Below, piece by piece: positions 56,441 through 64,000 of a DNA stretch of 64,000 bases. The notes beneath the pieces were generated by a model, which saw nothing but the letters and a program-made list of their open reading frames with translations, ran no database searches and was not told the origin of the DNA. This DNA comes from Mycobacterium sp. 852014-52450_SCH5900713 (GTDB lineage: Bacteria > Actinomycetota > Actinomycetes > Mycobacteriales > Mycobacteriaceae), in the NCBI RefSeq assembly GCF_001667075.1, contig NZ_LZIL01000011.1, forward strand, positions 124,001-188,000. Direction: 5' to 3'. Each line of letters opens with the position of its first letter. Position 1 is the first letter of the stretch. Made by a program: the position numbers and the translations under genes.

Positions 56441-57949
56441 TTGGACTTCCTTCAGCAGCAGTTGGTCGAACCCCTTAGCAACATCCTCAATACGCACATC
56501 TTGATCTATTTGCTGATCGGCGGCGGCATCTATTTCACGGTGCGCACCCGGTTCATTCAGATCCGCTACTTCGGCCGCATGCTTCGCCAGCTCCGGAGAG
56601 CGCACCACCACGACGGCGGGATCTCATCCTTCCAGGCGTTCTGCGTGGGTCTCGCCTCGCGCGTGGGTACCGGCAATATCGCCGGTGTCGCGATCGCGCT
56701 GACCGTCGGCGGGCCCGGTGCCGTCTTCTGGATGTGGGTGGTGGCAGCGGTCGGCATGGCCACCGCGGTGATCGAGGCCACCCTGGCCCAGATCTTCAAA
56801 GTCCGCTCGGACGACGGCGCCTTCCGTGGCGGTCCCGCGTTCTACATCCAACGTGGGCTGCGGTCACGCGCGGGCGGCGTCGTGTTCGCCATGCTGTTGG
56901 TGCTCACGTTCTCCACCGCGTTCAACATGGTGGAGACCAACGCGATCAGCGGGGTCTTGCAATCGTCACACGGCATCGGGGTCGGTTGGACGACAGCCAT
57001 TTTGGCGGTGCTGGCGGCGCCCGTGCTCTTCGGTGGCGTGCGACGGGTCGCCCAGTTCGCCGGGTCGGTCCTTCCGGTGGTGGCGCTGGTGTACACGGTG
57101 CTCGCGCTGGGAATCGTGGCGGTCAACATCACCGAACTGCCGACGGTGGTCAAGGAGATCATCGGCGGGGCGTTCGGAATCCGGCAAATGGCAGGCGGTT
57201 TCGCGGGGGGTGCGCTCGCCGCGATGTTCACCGGCGTCAAGCGCGGCCTGTTCGCCTGTGAGGCAGGGATGGGCAGCTCACCCAATATCGCCGGAGCCGC
57301 GACCGTGGCACATCCGGTGGAACAGGGGCTGATTCAGTCGCTCGCCGTGTTCGTCGACACGATGGTGATCTGCACGGCGACGGCATTCATCGTGCTGCTG
57401 TCGGGTCCCGAAACCTACAACCCGGCCCGGCTGGGAGCGATTGCCGGTGCGAGCCTGACGGAGTCGGCGGTTGCCGCCGATCTCGGTTCGTGGACCACGG
57501 TGTTGATGACCGCGGTGGTGTTCGTCTTCGCGTTCGCCTCGGTGCTGAGCAATTACGTGGTCGCCGAGGCCAATCTGTTCTACCTGGGTGGCCGGCGCCT
57601 GGCGGCCAATCTGTTGAAGGTGGTCACGCTGCTGTCGATCATCTTCGGGGCCCTGGCCAAGCTCACGTTGGTGTGGGCGCTTGCCGACCTGACGATGGCG
57701 GTGATGGCCATCGCGAACCTGCTCACCATCTGCCTGCTGGGGAAGTGGGCGTTCGCGGCGCTCACGGATTACCACCGACAGTTCGTGCAAGGCGTCGCGC
57801 CGGTTTTCATTGCCAGCCAGGCCGGCCTGCCCGGCGTCCTCGACGGCGACATCTGGGAACCCGCGGAGCGCCGGCAGGTCGGGGCGCTGCCCGAGTCGTT
57901 GACGTTGCGCCGCCCCGCGCTGCGCTTCTCCCGCGCGCCCGCGGCATAG
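56441..57949 (+). CDS. Sodium:alanine/glycine symporter (AGCS family)
   Basis: A 502-residue membrane protein of about eleven helices. Family motifs: GGGIYFTVRTRFIQIRYF, GTGNIAGVAIALTVGGPGAV, and FACEAGMGSSPNIAGAATVA. These match AlsT/DagA-type Na+(H+)/amino-acid symporters importing D/L-alanine or glycine. It starts at TTG 56441 behind AAAGGAAGCAGGGG. The tail (about 460-502) is polar. It sits among DUF732 genes, without an obvious functional link. Confidence 0.9.
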   Translation: MDFLQQQLVEPLSNILNTHILIYLLIGGGIYFTVRTRFIQIRYFGRMLRQLRRAHHHDGGISSFQAFCVGLASRVGTGNIAGVAIALTVGGPGAVFWMWVVAAVGMATAVIEATLAQIFKVRSDDGAFRGGPAFYIQRGLRSRAGGVVFAMLLVLTFSTAFNMVETNAISGVLQSSHGIGVGWTTAILAVLAAPVLFGGVRRVAQFAGSVLPVVALVYTVLALGIVAVNITELPTVVKEIIGGAFGIRQMAGGFAGGALAAMFTGVKRGLFACEAGMGSSPNIAGAATVAHPVEQGLIQSLAVFVDTMVICTATAFIVLLSGPETYNPARLGAIAGASLTESAVAADLGSWTTVLMTAVVFVFAFASVLSNYVVAEANLFYLGGRRLAANLLKVVTLLSIIFGALAKLTLVWALADLTMAVMAIANLLTICLLGKWAFAALTDYHRQFVQGVAPVFIASQAGLPGVLDGDIWEPAERRQVGALPESLTLRRPALRFSRAPAA

Positions 57950-58030
57950 CCGGGGGGCCGGGGGAGAGTTCACCCGCCGTTTGCCCGGCGAGGTGCCATT
58001 CCCCAACAGGTCTGCGACAATCGCTGCGTT

Positions 58031-58372
58031 ATGCGATTTCTACTGGTGCTGGCGAGCGTCGCCGCAATCGGCCTGGCCGCGCCCGCGTATGCCGACATCG
58101 ACAACGATCAGGACTTCCTCAAAGACCTGCGAGACGCCGGTCTCACCTACCAGGACGGCGGCAACGCGGTCACCATCGCCAAGTCGGTGTGTGAACTGCT
58201 CGACGACGGTCAGTCGTCCGCCGAGATCGTGACGCAACTCCGCAACCAGAATCCGGCTTTCCAGGGTGCCAGCGCGGCCAAGTTCACGTACCTGGCTTCT
58301 GCCCACTACTGCCCGAAGTACATAACCGGCGAAGACCGTGGTCCCAAGCCCGAGGGTCAACCCGGCAACTGA
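58031..58372 (+). CDS. Secreted DUF732 protein (paralogue 3)
   Basis: A 113-residue DUF732 protein with signal peptide 1-21 (APAYA). The domain shows DFLKDLRDAGLTYQDGG, KSVCELLDDG (Cys54) and AHYCPKYITG (Cys94), the same positions as in paralogues 1 and 2, and a polar C-terminus (EDRGPKPEGQPGN). It lies on the other side of the symporter. Convergent with the cation efflux gene. Confidence 0.85.
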   Translation: MRFLLVLASVAAIGLAAPAYADIDNDQDFLKDLRDAGLTYQDGGNAVTIAKSVCELLDDGQSSAEIVTQLRNQNPAFQGASAAKFTYLASAHYCPKYITGEDRGPKPEGQPGN

Positions 58373-58406
58373 TTACGCGGAGTTGTTCCGCCGTGGCTGA
58401 GCGCGC

Positions 58407-59327
58407 TCAGGCTGCCCGCGCCGTCCAGGTGAAGTTGTGCATCTCGGGGATCTTCGGCGCCAGGGCGGCGGCAACCAGACGGCCTGTCCGTTCGGCCACT
58501 GCCAGCGGAGTCTCGGGGGAGAGGAAGCCCTCCACCTCGACCCGCAAAGTCCGGCCGGTCCACCGGGCCCGGGCGTGCGCGTGCGTGACGCCCGGCACCG
58601 TGGCGGCGAGGGCCTCGGCGGTCGTAATGATGTCGGGGTCCACGCCGTCGAGCAGGCGGTGAGCAATGTCGGCGGTCACCTCCCAGCCGACGTGGCAGAT
58701 GAATCCGGTGACGACGATCCCGGCGACCGCGTCGGCCCAGGCCCAGCCGAGCGCCACCCCGATCAGCCCCAGCATTGCCCCGGCCGACGACAGCGCGTCC
58801 AGCCAGGAATGTTTGGCGTCGGCCACCATGGTCGCCGAGCGAATCCGCTTGCCCACCGCCAACTTGTAGCGTGCCACCAGCTGATTGCCCGCGATTCCCA
58901 CGATGGCCGCGGCGATGCCCCAGCCCACGTATTCGGTGCCGCCGTGCCGGAGCAGCTTGTTGATGCTCTCGTAGGCGGCGACGGCGGCGCTGCCCCAGAT
59001 GACCAGTGCCACACCGATTCCGGCGAGGTCCTCGGCGCGTTCGTAGCCGTAGGGGTAGCGCTCGGTGGGCAGTTTGCGCGACGCCCGAAAGCCGACGAAC
59101 ACCAGGACGCTGGTGGAGACGTCCGACAGGTTGTGCAACGCGTCGCCGAGCAATGCCACCGAGCCGGACAGCAGCGCGATGGCCAATTCGATGAGCCCGG
59201 TCAGCGCCAGGCCGACGGCGCTGACGGCGACAGCCCGGTTGGCCTGCCGGCGCTCGGCCGCATCGTCGGTGACGGTGTCGAGAGGAAAACTTGCCGCGGG
59301 GTCACGGACGCCGTTGACGAGGTGCAT
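58407..59327 (-). CDS. Cation diffusion facilitator (zinc/cobalt/cadmium efflux)
   Basis: A 306-residue CDF transporter with six membrane helices and a C-terminal ferredoxin-like domain. The metal-site motifs are GDALHNLSD in helix II and DAKHSWLDAL in helix V (His/Asp pairs). It begins MHLVNGVRDPAASF; an in-frame extension upstream is not family-like. The C-terminal domain has THAHARARWTGRTLRVEVEG. Metal preference (Zn, Co, Cd, Fe) cannot be told from the sequence alone. Uses the proton gradient. Confidence 0.88.
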   Translation of the reverse strand: MHLVNGVRDPAASFPLDTVTDDAAERRQANRAVAVSAVGLALTGLIELAIALLSGSVALLGDALHNLSDVSTSVLVFVGFRASRKLPTERYPYGYERAEDLAGIGVALVIWGSAAVAAYESINKLLRHGGTEYVGWGIAAAIVGIAGNQLVARYKLAVGKRIRSATMVADAKHSWLDALSSAGAMLGLIGVALGWAWADAVAGIVVTGFICHVGWEVTADIAHRLLDGVDPDIITTAEALAATVPGVTHAHARARWTGRTLRVEVEGFLSPETPLAVAERTGRLVAAALAPKIPEMHNFTWTARAA

Positions 59328-59382
59328 AGGGCAAGCATGCCCGATCGAGAGCCGGCACCGCATCCCTCGCTGGCGCCCTGGG

Positions 59383-59595
59383 TCACTTGTCCTGATCGAG
59401 GCGGGGGGTTTGTTCCCGCGGTGAGCGATTACGCCTCGGCAGCAGCATGAGCATGACCGGGAACCGCAGCCGCGCGTCACGGTGGGAGATTTCGAGGAAC
59501 ACGGTTTCTATCTCGACGTTTCTTATCGGTTGTCGTTCCATCATCAAACGCGTCCGCAGATAGTGCGGGGTCCTCAGCCACTCCACCAAATTCAT
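59383..59595 (-). CDS. Small hypothetical protein
   Basis: A possible 70-residue protein starting MNLVEWLRTPHYLRTRLMME and ending in a basic, polar tail. AGAGGAG lies about 14 bases upstream, rather far. There is no family I recognise, no signal peptide and no Cys pair. It lies upstream of the cation efflux gene on the same strand. It could be spurious. Confidence 0.35.
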   Translation of the reverse strand: MNLVEWLRTPHYLRTRLMMERQPIRNVEIETVFLEISHRDARLRFPVMLMLLPRRNRSPREQTPRLDQDK

Positions 59596-59860
59596 GCCCG
59601 TGACTGTACTCCTCTGACGAAAGCCGTTGCAGCGCAGAATGGTTGAGTGTGCGTGGCCCCGAGTGGCGTATGTCACCGCGCATTCAGCCGGCCGGTAGGC
59701 GTAGGGGTTGGTTCCCATTGACTTCGGCTCGCGTCACCGCCGATTGTCAGGAATTCTCCAGGTCTTTAGCAGGACCGCACGGCTAGAATTCATAGCGTGA
59801 ACGCGCAGGCCGAAGGCTAGCGACAATCGCCTTGGTGGATCCCCATTCACCGGAATCGCG

Positions 59861-60076
59861 ATGAGGAAGTCGGCAGCGATATTTGTGGCCGTTGGGGCAC
59901 TAATGCTCAGCGGGGCCACCGCTCACGCTGACAAGCCGTCGCCGGGTCCCACGCCGCCGCCCGGCACGCCCAAATGCCTGACGTTCGATGGCCCCCAGCT
60001 GAACTGGCTGCCCTGCGGGTGGACCACCGACGGACGGCGATGGACGCCGCCACCGCCTCCGCCGCCCGCACCGTGA
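59861..60076 (+). CDS. Small secreted proline-rich protein
   Basis: A 71-residue protein with a clear signal peptide (1-23, SGATAHA) and a proline-rich mature part: PSPGPTPPPGTP, then a Cys pair CLTFDGPQLNWLPCGW, and a poly-proline end. The two cysteines could form a disulfide. Function unknown; likely secreted. Weak ribosome site (CGGA). Confidence 0.65.
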   Translation: MRKSAAIFVAVGALMLSGATAHADKPSPGPTPPPGTPKCLTFDGPQLNWLPCGWTTDGRRWTPPPPPPPAP

Positions 60077-60239
60077 CCAGTGGCCCACTAATCGGGGGCC
60101 CGGCGATTGGCATCCGCAAATCCGATTATTCAGCTTCCCATAAGCTGGATTTTTCCTGCACTTCCTATTCTTCGTATTCCTCCCGCATTGGAGCCGGCCC
60201 TGACGGCCTCGTCGCCGGCGTGAGAAAGGAAGTGGATCC

Positions 60240-60587
60240 ATGCCGCTACCTCGTTGGCGTGCGCGACTGGTCGCCCCCGTCATGGCAATCGCGGCCTTGT
60301 TCGCGAGCGCTGCGATTGCCGTCGCGGATCCCGCCGACGACGCCTACCTCGCCCAACTGCGCGCCGCGGGATTTAGTTGGCCGCCGGACCACGACGCCGC
60401 GCTGACCGGGATGGGGCGCCTCGTCTGTGACGATCTCGGGTGGGGCTGGACCTACGAGCAGATCGCTCAGAATGTGCATGCCGACTTGGATCCGAGGAAC
60501 GTGACGCTGGGAGACGTCCAGTCCATGGTGAGCATCGCGCATGCGACCTATTGTCCGCTTCAGCGGTGCTGGGCCGCGCACTGCTGA
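60240..60587 (+). CDS. Secreted DUF732-like protein (divergent paralogue 4)
   Basis: A 115-residue protein with a signal peptide 1-29 (AIAVA) and DUF732 features: DDAYLAQLRAAGFSW, MGRLVCDDLGWGW (Cys63) and HATYCPLQRC (Cys105). The Cys-Cys distance is 42, not 40 as in the other three, and there are two extra Cys (110, 115) at the end. AAAGGAAGTGG precedes the ATG. Probably a diverged copy, possibly with a second disulfide. Confidence 0.82.
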   Translation: MPLPRWRARLVAPVMAIAALFASAAIAVADPADDAYLAQLRAAGFSWPPDHDAALTGMGRLVCDDLGWGWTYEQIAQNVHADLDPRNVTLGDVQSMVSIAHATYCPLQRCWAAHC

Positions 60588-61002
60588 GGGCTTCCCGGGC
60601 CGGGGGGTGGCCCGACTCGTTACGAAGGCGCCGGCTGGCTAAAGCGCGAAATCGCTTGCCTGAGAAGTAGGTTCACGCGGTGCGCCGCCGACGCGTGTTC
60701 GCGGAGGGAACCCGCGGAGCTGAGTCAGTCGACCCTGGGCCGTGGTTGGAGACTAGGGGCCTACTGGCCGCTCGTGCGATCGCCCCTTTCGGAGAAGGGC
60801 AGGGCGGAATGGCGGCCGTTGGTCGCCGAGATTTAACTCCCTTGAGGTTCGTTCGGGATAACGTCGCCGGTTGCTCGCTGATGAGCGCTAGTTTCCTTAA
60901 GGAATTACGCTCGAGTTCTTATTACCATTTCAAACACATAACGTTTGCTGCTGGTGTAGCGTCCCGATCAATTTCATAGGGACGTGGCAGAAAGACCGGG
61001 CA
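60588..61002. other. 415-base non-coding region before the CHAP-like gene
   Basis: No convincing gene; the one open frame (60680-60979) has no family or codon support. Contents: a 12-bp palindrome TTCCTTAAGGAA (60893-60904), AT-rich DNA at about 60890-60950 unlike the flanks, and an inverted repeat CGTCCC/GGGACG with a 13-base loop (60960-60984) just before the next start. These suggest a promoter and leader. Confidence 0.5.
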
Positions 61003-61746
61003 ATGAAAGCAGCAACCGCGGTCGCGACGGCAGCCGTTTTTGCGTTAGGTCTGCCCGCTGCCGCGCCGGCTCACGCGGAGACGACTGCGACCGTCAAAGC
61101 GCAGACCACGAACCGCATGAACGGCCCCAACTTGAAGGCGGGCCAAGAAGGCGTTTACAACGCCGGCCAGGTCCTCACTCTCGTGTGTCACGCCGCGGGC
61201 GACCCGGTGAAGGGCTTCTTCAGCTACCAGATTGCCAATGGGGGCTGGGACAGCCTCTGGTACAAGACAACCGACGGCCATTACGTCGCCGATGTCGACG
61301 TGGACACGCGCACGCTCGACGCCCTCGGTCCGGACTGCGGCGGGGGCGGGGGAGCGCCCGCTTCCGCTGCCGGCGACGACAAGGCCGCCCATGCTCTGGC
61401 GTGGGCTCGCGACCAAATGGCGGCTGACCCCAATAACACGGTCCAATGCGAGGCATTCGTCGAGCAGGCCTACAACCGTGCGTTCAGATATCCGTCGGCG
61501 ATGGATGCTTTCAACGACTTCAACCGTAAAGGGCAGATCCATACCAACGCCGACAACATTCCGGAAGGGGCGCTCGTTTTTACGAGCAATCCGGGATTCG
61601 ACCACGGCACCGGGCACGTCATGCTTAGCGAGGGCAACGGTCAGTACCTCACCGCCAACTACTTCACTCCGCCGCACATTCGGGAAATAAGGCCAAGCCC
61701 CAACGATTCGCAAAACATCTTTCTCGGCTGGGCGTATGCCCCGTAG
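61003..61746 (+). CDS. Secreted cysteine hydrolase-like protein (CHAP/NlpC-type)
   Basis: A 247-residue exported protein. Signal peptide 1-25 (AAPAHA), then an SH3-like segment with VYNAGQVLTLVCHAAGDPVK and WYKTTDGHYVADVDV. After a Gly-rich linker (GGGGGAPAS, about 113-121) comes a hydrolase-like domain with Cys149 in NTVQCEAFVEQAYNRAF and His205 in DHGTGHVMLSEGNGQYL, the Cys...His order of CHAP/NlpC peptidoglycan amidases/endopeptidases. Activity is inferred. Weak ribosome site. Confidence 0.7.
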   Translation: MKAATAVATAAVFALGLPAAAPAHAETTATVKAQTTNRMNGPNLKAGQEGVYNAGQVLTLVCHAAGDPVKGFFSYQIANGGWDSLWYKTTDGHYVADVDVDTRTLDALGPDCGGGGGAPASAAGDDKAAHALAWARDQMAADPNNTVQCEAFVEQAYNRAFRYPSAMDAFNDFNRKGQIHTNADNIPEGALVFTSNPGFDHGTGHVMLSEGNGQYLTANYFTPPHIREIRPSPNDSQNIFLGWAYAP

Positions 61747-61835
61747 GCGCTGAGGCCGAGGCGCACCGGCATTTGGACTCCGCCAGGGACAACACCCGTT
61801 CCGGAGACGCCGCGGCCTGTGGTACTCACGACCCC

Positions 61836-62066
61836 ATGAACAATCCTTCGCCGGGCCCTGGCTGGTGGCTGGCCGCCGACGGCAAGTGGTATCCGCAGCA
61901 GTGGGAATACACGTGGGATTACCGGGAGGGGGACACCGCCATGGACGAGATGAAGCTGAGGGCCGACGAGCTGGGGCGGCTGGGGTGGGAGATGGTCGGA
62001 CTCGACGCCGACCACCGCGGAGCCTTCTCTGTCGCATGCTTCTTCAAGCGGCCGATCGCACCGTAA
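61836..62066 (+). CDS. Small protein with a WW-like PGWW motif and DUF4177-like domain
   Basis: A 76-residue protein. The N-terminal PGPGWWLAADGKWYPQQ resembles the short DUF2510 PGWY motif. The rest, WEYTWDYREGD ... ELGRLGWEMVGLDAD ... CFFKRPI, fits DUF4177, small bacterial proteins of unknown role. No signal peptide. ATG 61836 is chosen because it starts before the motif; an in-frame start at 61773 adds 21 unrelated residues. Confidence 0.65.
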   Translation: MNNPSPGPGWWLAADGKWYPQQWEYTWDYREGDTAMDEMKLRADELGRLGWEMVGLDADHRGAFSVACFFKRPIAP

Positions 62067-62195
62067 GAACGATGCACTAGGTCGATTTGGGCCCCCACGA
62101 GTGAGGCGTTACCGGCACAAGTGGGTAAACAACGCAGTAACGCGCCGGGACGCGTCGGTTGTGCGATCAGGTCACTAGTCGGAAGGCGGCAGCAA

Positions 62196-62660
62196 ATGGT
62201 TCGTCAAGAGGGCGGCCGGTGGGACGTCGGCATCAAAGACAACGCGGTTTACCTCCAGCGCGTCTCGGAGGGCGACGAGCAATTATTCGACGACTCGCTG
62301 GACTCTGATGAGGCCCGCAAACTTGCGGGGCTCTTGACGAAATTCGCCGACAAGCTCGACGACTCAGACAAGTCCGACGATTCCGACGAGGACAAGGACT
62401 CGAAGGACAAGGGCTCGAAGGACAAGGACTCGAAGGACAAGGACTCCAAGGACAAGGACTCCAAGGACAAGGACTCGAAGGACAAGGACTCCAAGGACAA
62501 GGACTCCAAGGACAAGGACTCCAAGGACAAGGACTCCAAGGACAAGGAGTCGAAGAAGTCGAAGGAGTCGAAAAACTCCGATGACGACGAAGATGAGGAT
62601 GAAGACGACGATGAAGACGACGATGATGAGTCCGACGACTCCGACAAGTCCTCGGATTAG
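62196..62660 (+). CDS. Acidic/lysine low-complexity protein with DKDSK repeats
   Basis: A 154-residue cytoplasmic-type protein. An N-terminal module of about 65 residues (GRWDVGIKDNAVYLQRV, EARKLAGLLTKFADKL) looks folded. The rest is low complexity: eleven DKDSK-type units, a Glu/Ser/Lys bridge (KESKKSKESKNS) and an Asp/Glu-rich tail. GGAAGG lies before ATG 62196. Function unknown; the tail may bind nucleic acids, metal ions or water. Repeat number probably varies between strains. Confidence 0.7.
   Translation: MVRQEGGRWDVGIKDNAVYLQRVSEGDEQLFDDSLDSDEARKLAGLLTKFADKLDDSDKSDDSDEDKDSKDKGSKDKDSKDKDSKDKDSKDKDSKDKDSKDKDSKDKDSKDKDSKDKESKKSKESKNSDDDEDEDEDDDEDDDDESDDSDKSSD
62391..62555 (+). repeat. 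Eleven-copy 15-bp in-frame tandem repeat (DKDSK)
   Basis: Eleven units of the pattern GACAAGGACTC-AAG, each 15 bases, encode DKDSK; unit 2 gives DKGSK and unit 11 DKESK. Only the C/G at the serine codon and the variant units vary. Near identity implies recent expansion by slippage or recombination. Confidence 0.9.
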
Positions 62661-62876
62661 GTGCCGCTAGACGCTGCGAGCCCATCCCGACCTGGTGGAG
62701 AACTGAGGGATGCGCGCCGGGAAAACCGGAGGTCACCGACAGGTCAGGCCTCCCAATTTCCTTAGCTGGACACGCCTTCCGCGCGGCCGTGGGCGTCCTG
62801 CGGACCGTGGGAGGATGGCGGTGATGGCCACGGTATCCGCGGGGTTTCCAGTTTTAATGCCGCTGACAGGTCGAGC

Positions 62877-63068
62877 ATGCCCCTGAAGCGTGTCGACGAA
62901 TTGGAGCCCGGGGACAAGATCCGGATGAAGATCGGGCATGCCACCGTCGTCGCGACTGAGCCGCTTGACGACGGCCGCACCCTGCTCACCTTTGCCTACG
63001 GGACCAAAGCCCCCGCTGACAACGATCTCACGGTGGATGTCCTGAATCCTGACGAGTGGGGTTGGTAA
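62877..63068 (+). CDS. Small conserved-looking hypothetical protein
   Basis: A 63-residue protein: MPLKRVDELEPGDKIRMKIG, ATVVATEPLDDGRTLLTFAY, and NPDEWGW at the end. It has the pattern of a short beta-barrel (GD-I, ATV, GR-LLTFAYGTK), unlike random coding. No signal peptide. A ribosome site is not clear. The antisense frame is open too but does not look protein-like. Confidence 0.55.
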   Translation: MPLKRVDELEPGDKIRMKIGHATVVATEPLDDGRTLLTFAYGTKAPADNDLTVDVLNPDEWGW

Positions 63069-63172
63069 GGCGAGGATCCACGGGGACGCCTAGACAATCG
63101 GCCAAAATGCTTGTCGCCGATAACTCTGGGTACGACCATTGGGGAAATGGTCACGGACTCAGAGGAGAAACG

Positions 63173-63673
63173 ATGACCTCGGACCGCTTGAAAATGTTCG
63201 TCGGTTTATCCGCGGCGTCGCTCCCGATCGCCCTGTCACTTTCCCCGACAGCCTTCGCCGACAACCCGTCCTGGAACGGCCAGTACGCGATCACGTTCAT
63301 GGTTGGGCCGAAGGCCGGGACCAGCATGGCGGTCGGCGACCCTGAGGGGCAGCACACCGAGACCTACGGTCTCCGCTCGAGCTGCACGAACGGAAAATGC
63401 GTCGCCACAATCATCAGTGGCCCTCCGCCCAGCAACCCGACTGTTCCACAGCCGGTTCAGTTCACGTGGGATGGAACGGCCTGGTCGCAGACCAATGATT
63501 TTCAGTGGGACTGCATGATGCCCGACACGACGATCCAATGGAGTCCGGCGCGAGCCACTGTGCGCTACACGCCGCAACCCGACGGGTCGCTTGACGGGGT
63601 CATGCACACCGACATCTTGAGCGGGCCGTGCCAGGGCACCATCGACATGGACATGAAGGCCGAGCGCGTGTGA
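63173..63673 (+). CDS. Secreted hypothetical protein
   Basis: A 166-residue exported protein with signal peptide 1-29 (SPTAFA) after GAGGAGA. The mature part has WNGQYAITFMVGPKAGTSMA, two pairs of cysteines (SSCTNGKC and WDCMM ... GPCQG) and a beta-rich composition ending TIDMDMKAERV. It resembles small secreted mycobacterial proteins but no family was recognised. Function unknown. Confidence 0.75.
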   Translation: MTSDRLKMFVGLSAASLPIALSLSPTAFADNPSWNGQYAITFMVGPKAGTSMAVGDPEGQHTETYGLRSSCTNGKCVATIISGPPPSNPTVPQPVQFTWDGTAWSQTNDFQWDCMMPDTTIQWSPARATVRYTPQPDGSLDGVMHTDILSGPCQGTIDMDMKAERV

Positions 63674-63755
63674 AGTTCAAATTCGCCCAAAAGCATTGAC
63701 GCACAACGTATTTCAAACGATGAGTCGTGTTTTGCCGGCGATTTCGGCGGGCGCG

Positions 63756-64000
63756 CTAATGCGGCCGGTTGGCCATGAAGCAGTGCACTCGTTTAACGGC
63801 ATCGGCCGGCGCGACTCCCATTTCCACTAATCTCGCCTCTACCTGGTTAGAGGGCACTCCACCATCGATATCCGTCGCTATGACATGAATGCTGGGAAAC
63901 CAATCTTCTGCATTTACCCCCGGCGGCGGGGGCTTCGCATCGCCTCCCACGCATTGAACGTAACCATTGACCCCGGTGTCAGCGTGAGCCGGCGACGCCC
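63756..64000 (-). CDS. Secreted small protein, 5' end beyond the window
   Basis: The frame is open from the stop at 63756 to the window edge (about 81 residues seen), so the start lies outside. Reading in: ASPAHA, a likely signal peptidase site, then DTGVNGYVQCVGGD, a Pro-rich run, and helices ending VKRVHCFMANRPH. The two cysteines (in VQC and VHC) resemble a DUF732-type disulfide, but the family is not certain. GTG 63950 is only an internal codon. Confidence 0.6.
   Translation of the reverse strand, partial: ASPAHADTGVNGYVQCVGGDAKPPPPGVNAEDWFPSIHVIATDIDGGVPSNQVEARLVEMGVAPADAVKRVHCFMANRPH

Noticed and set aside
62391..62555. Repeat array as a possible CRISPR
   Set aside because: Units are contiguous and coding (15 bp, no spacers).

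Overview
The window is from a slow-growing-type Mycobacterium. It is GC-rich throughout and carries genes restricted to mycobacteria or their close relatives: the arabinan polymerase aftC, the SOS-induced septation inhibitor chiZ, ideR next to sigB, polyphosphate glucokinase, cei, clpC2 and several DUF732 secreted proteins. Gene order from the DUF349 protein at base 1 to clpC2 at 55.5 kb follows, from memory, the M. tuberculosis Rv2731-to-Rv2667 block in inverted orientation. It looks like a non-tuberculous species: the TerC/Rv2722 genes expected after fadE20 are absent, a potassium/proton-type antiporter stands where M. tuberculosis has an ABC/arsenic gene block, and a lipoprotein protease sits beside sthA. 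All homology statements come from reading the sequence and from memory; no search was run.

Layout. 0-8 kb: DUF349 protein, two tandem multi-spanning DMT-like proteins, an extradiol-dioxygenase-like protein, then miaA-dapF-hflX and fadE20 behind a perfect palindrome. 8-13.6 kb: a non-coding gap, a membrane-anchored LGFP-repeat protein, the divergent SOS pair lexA/chiZ, nrdR and nitrobindin. 13.6-20 kb: PhzF-like protein, hydrolase, PAC2 protein, secreted protease, sthA and a DUF4192 protein. 20-29 kb: ideR, sigB, a YihY protein, small conserved proteins, sigA, ppgK, suhB and cei. 29-34.6 kb: DUF4193 and DUF3093 proteins, dut, DUF3710, OB-fold and DUF3159 proteins, and the potassium-uptake regulators ceoB/ceoC. 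34.7-39.5 kb: APC permease, RNA methyltransferase, and an antiporter behind a structured leader. 39.6-48.4 kb: dxs, an RNase D-like protein, DUF3000, echA15 and the coupled hemE-hemY-hemQ-methyltransferase operon. 48.4-55.5 kb: msrB, aftC, an exported hydrolase-like protein, ribD-like, zapE, a GNAT protein, a DUF1942 protein and clpC2.

From 55.5 kb to the end the character changes. Short secreted or surface-type proteins dominate: four DUF732 paralogues, a proline-rich peptide, a CHAP/NlpC-like protein and others. They are interrupted by an alanine/sodium symporter and a cation efflux protein, and there is an acidic low-complexity protein built on an 11-unit 15-bp tandem repeat. This is the accessory part of the window.

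The most interesting regulatory DNA is: (i) two identical GTCAAC-N5-GTTGAC sites overlapping the -35 and -10 of an apparently leaderless clpC2 promoter; (ii) a structured, conserved-looking leader before the antiporter; (iii) MIRU-like elements carrying start/stop-coupled mini-ORFs between ceoB and ceoC and in front of the DUF3000 gene; and (iv) a dispersed 46-47-bp GC-rich element seen twice. No tRNA, rRNA, CRISPR array, insertion sequence or prophage was recognised.
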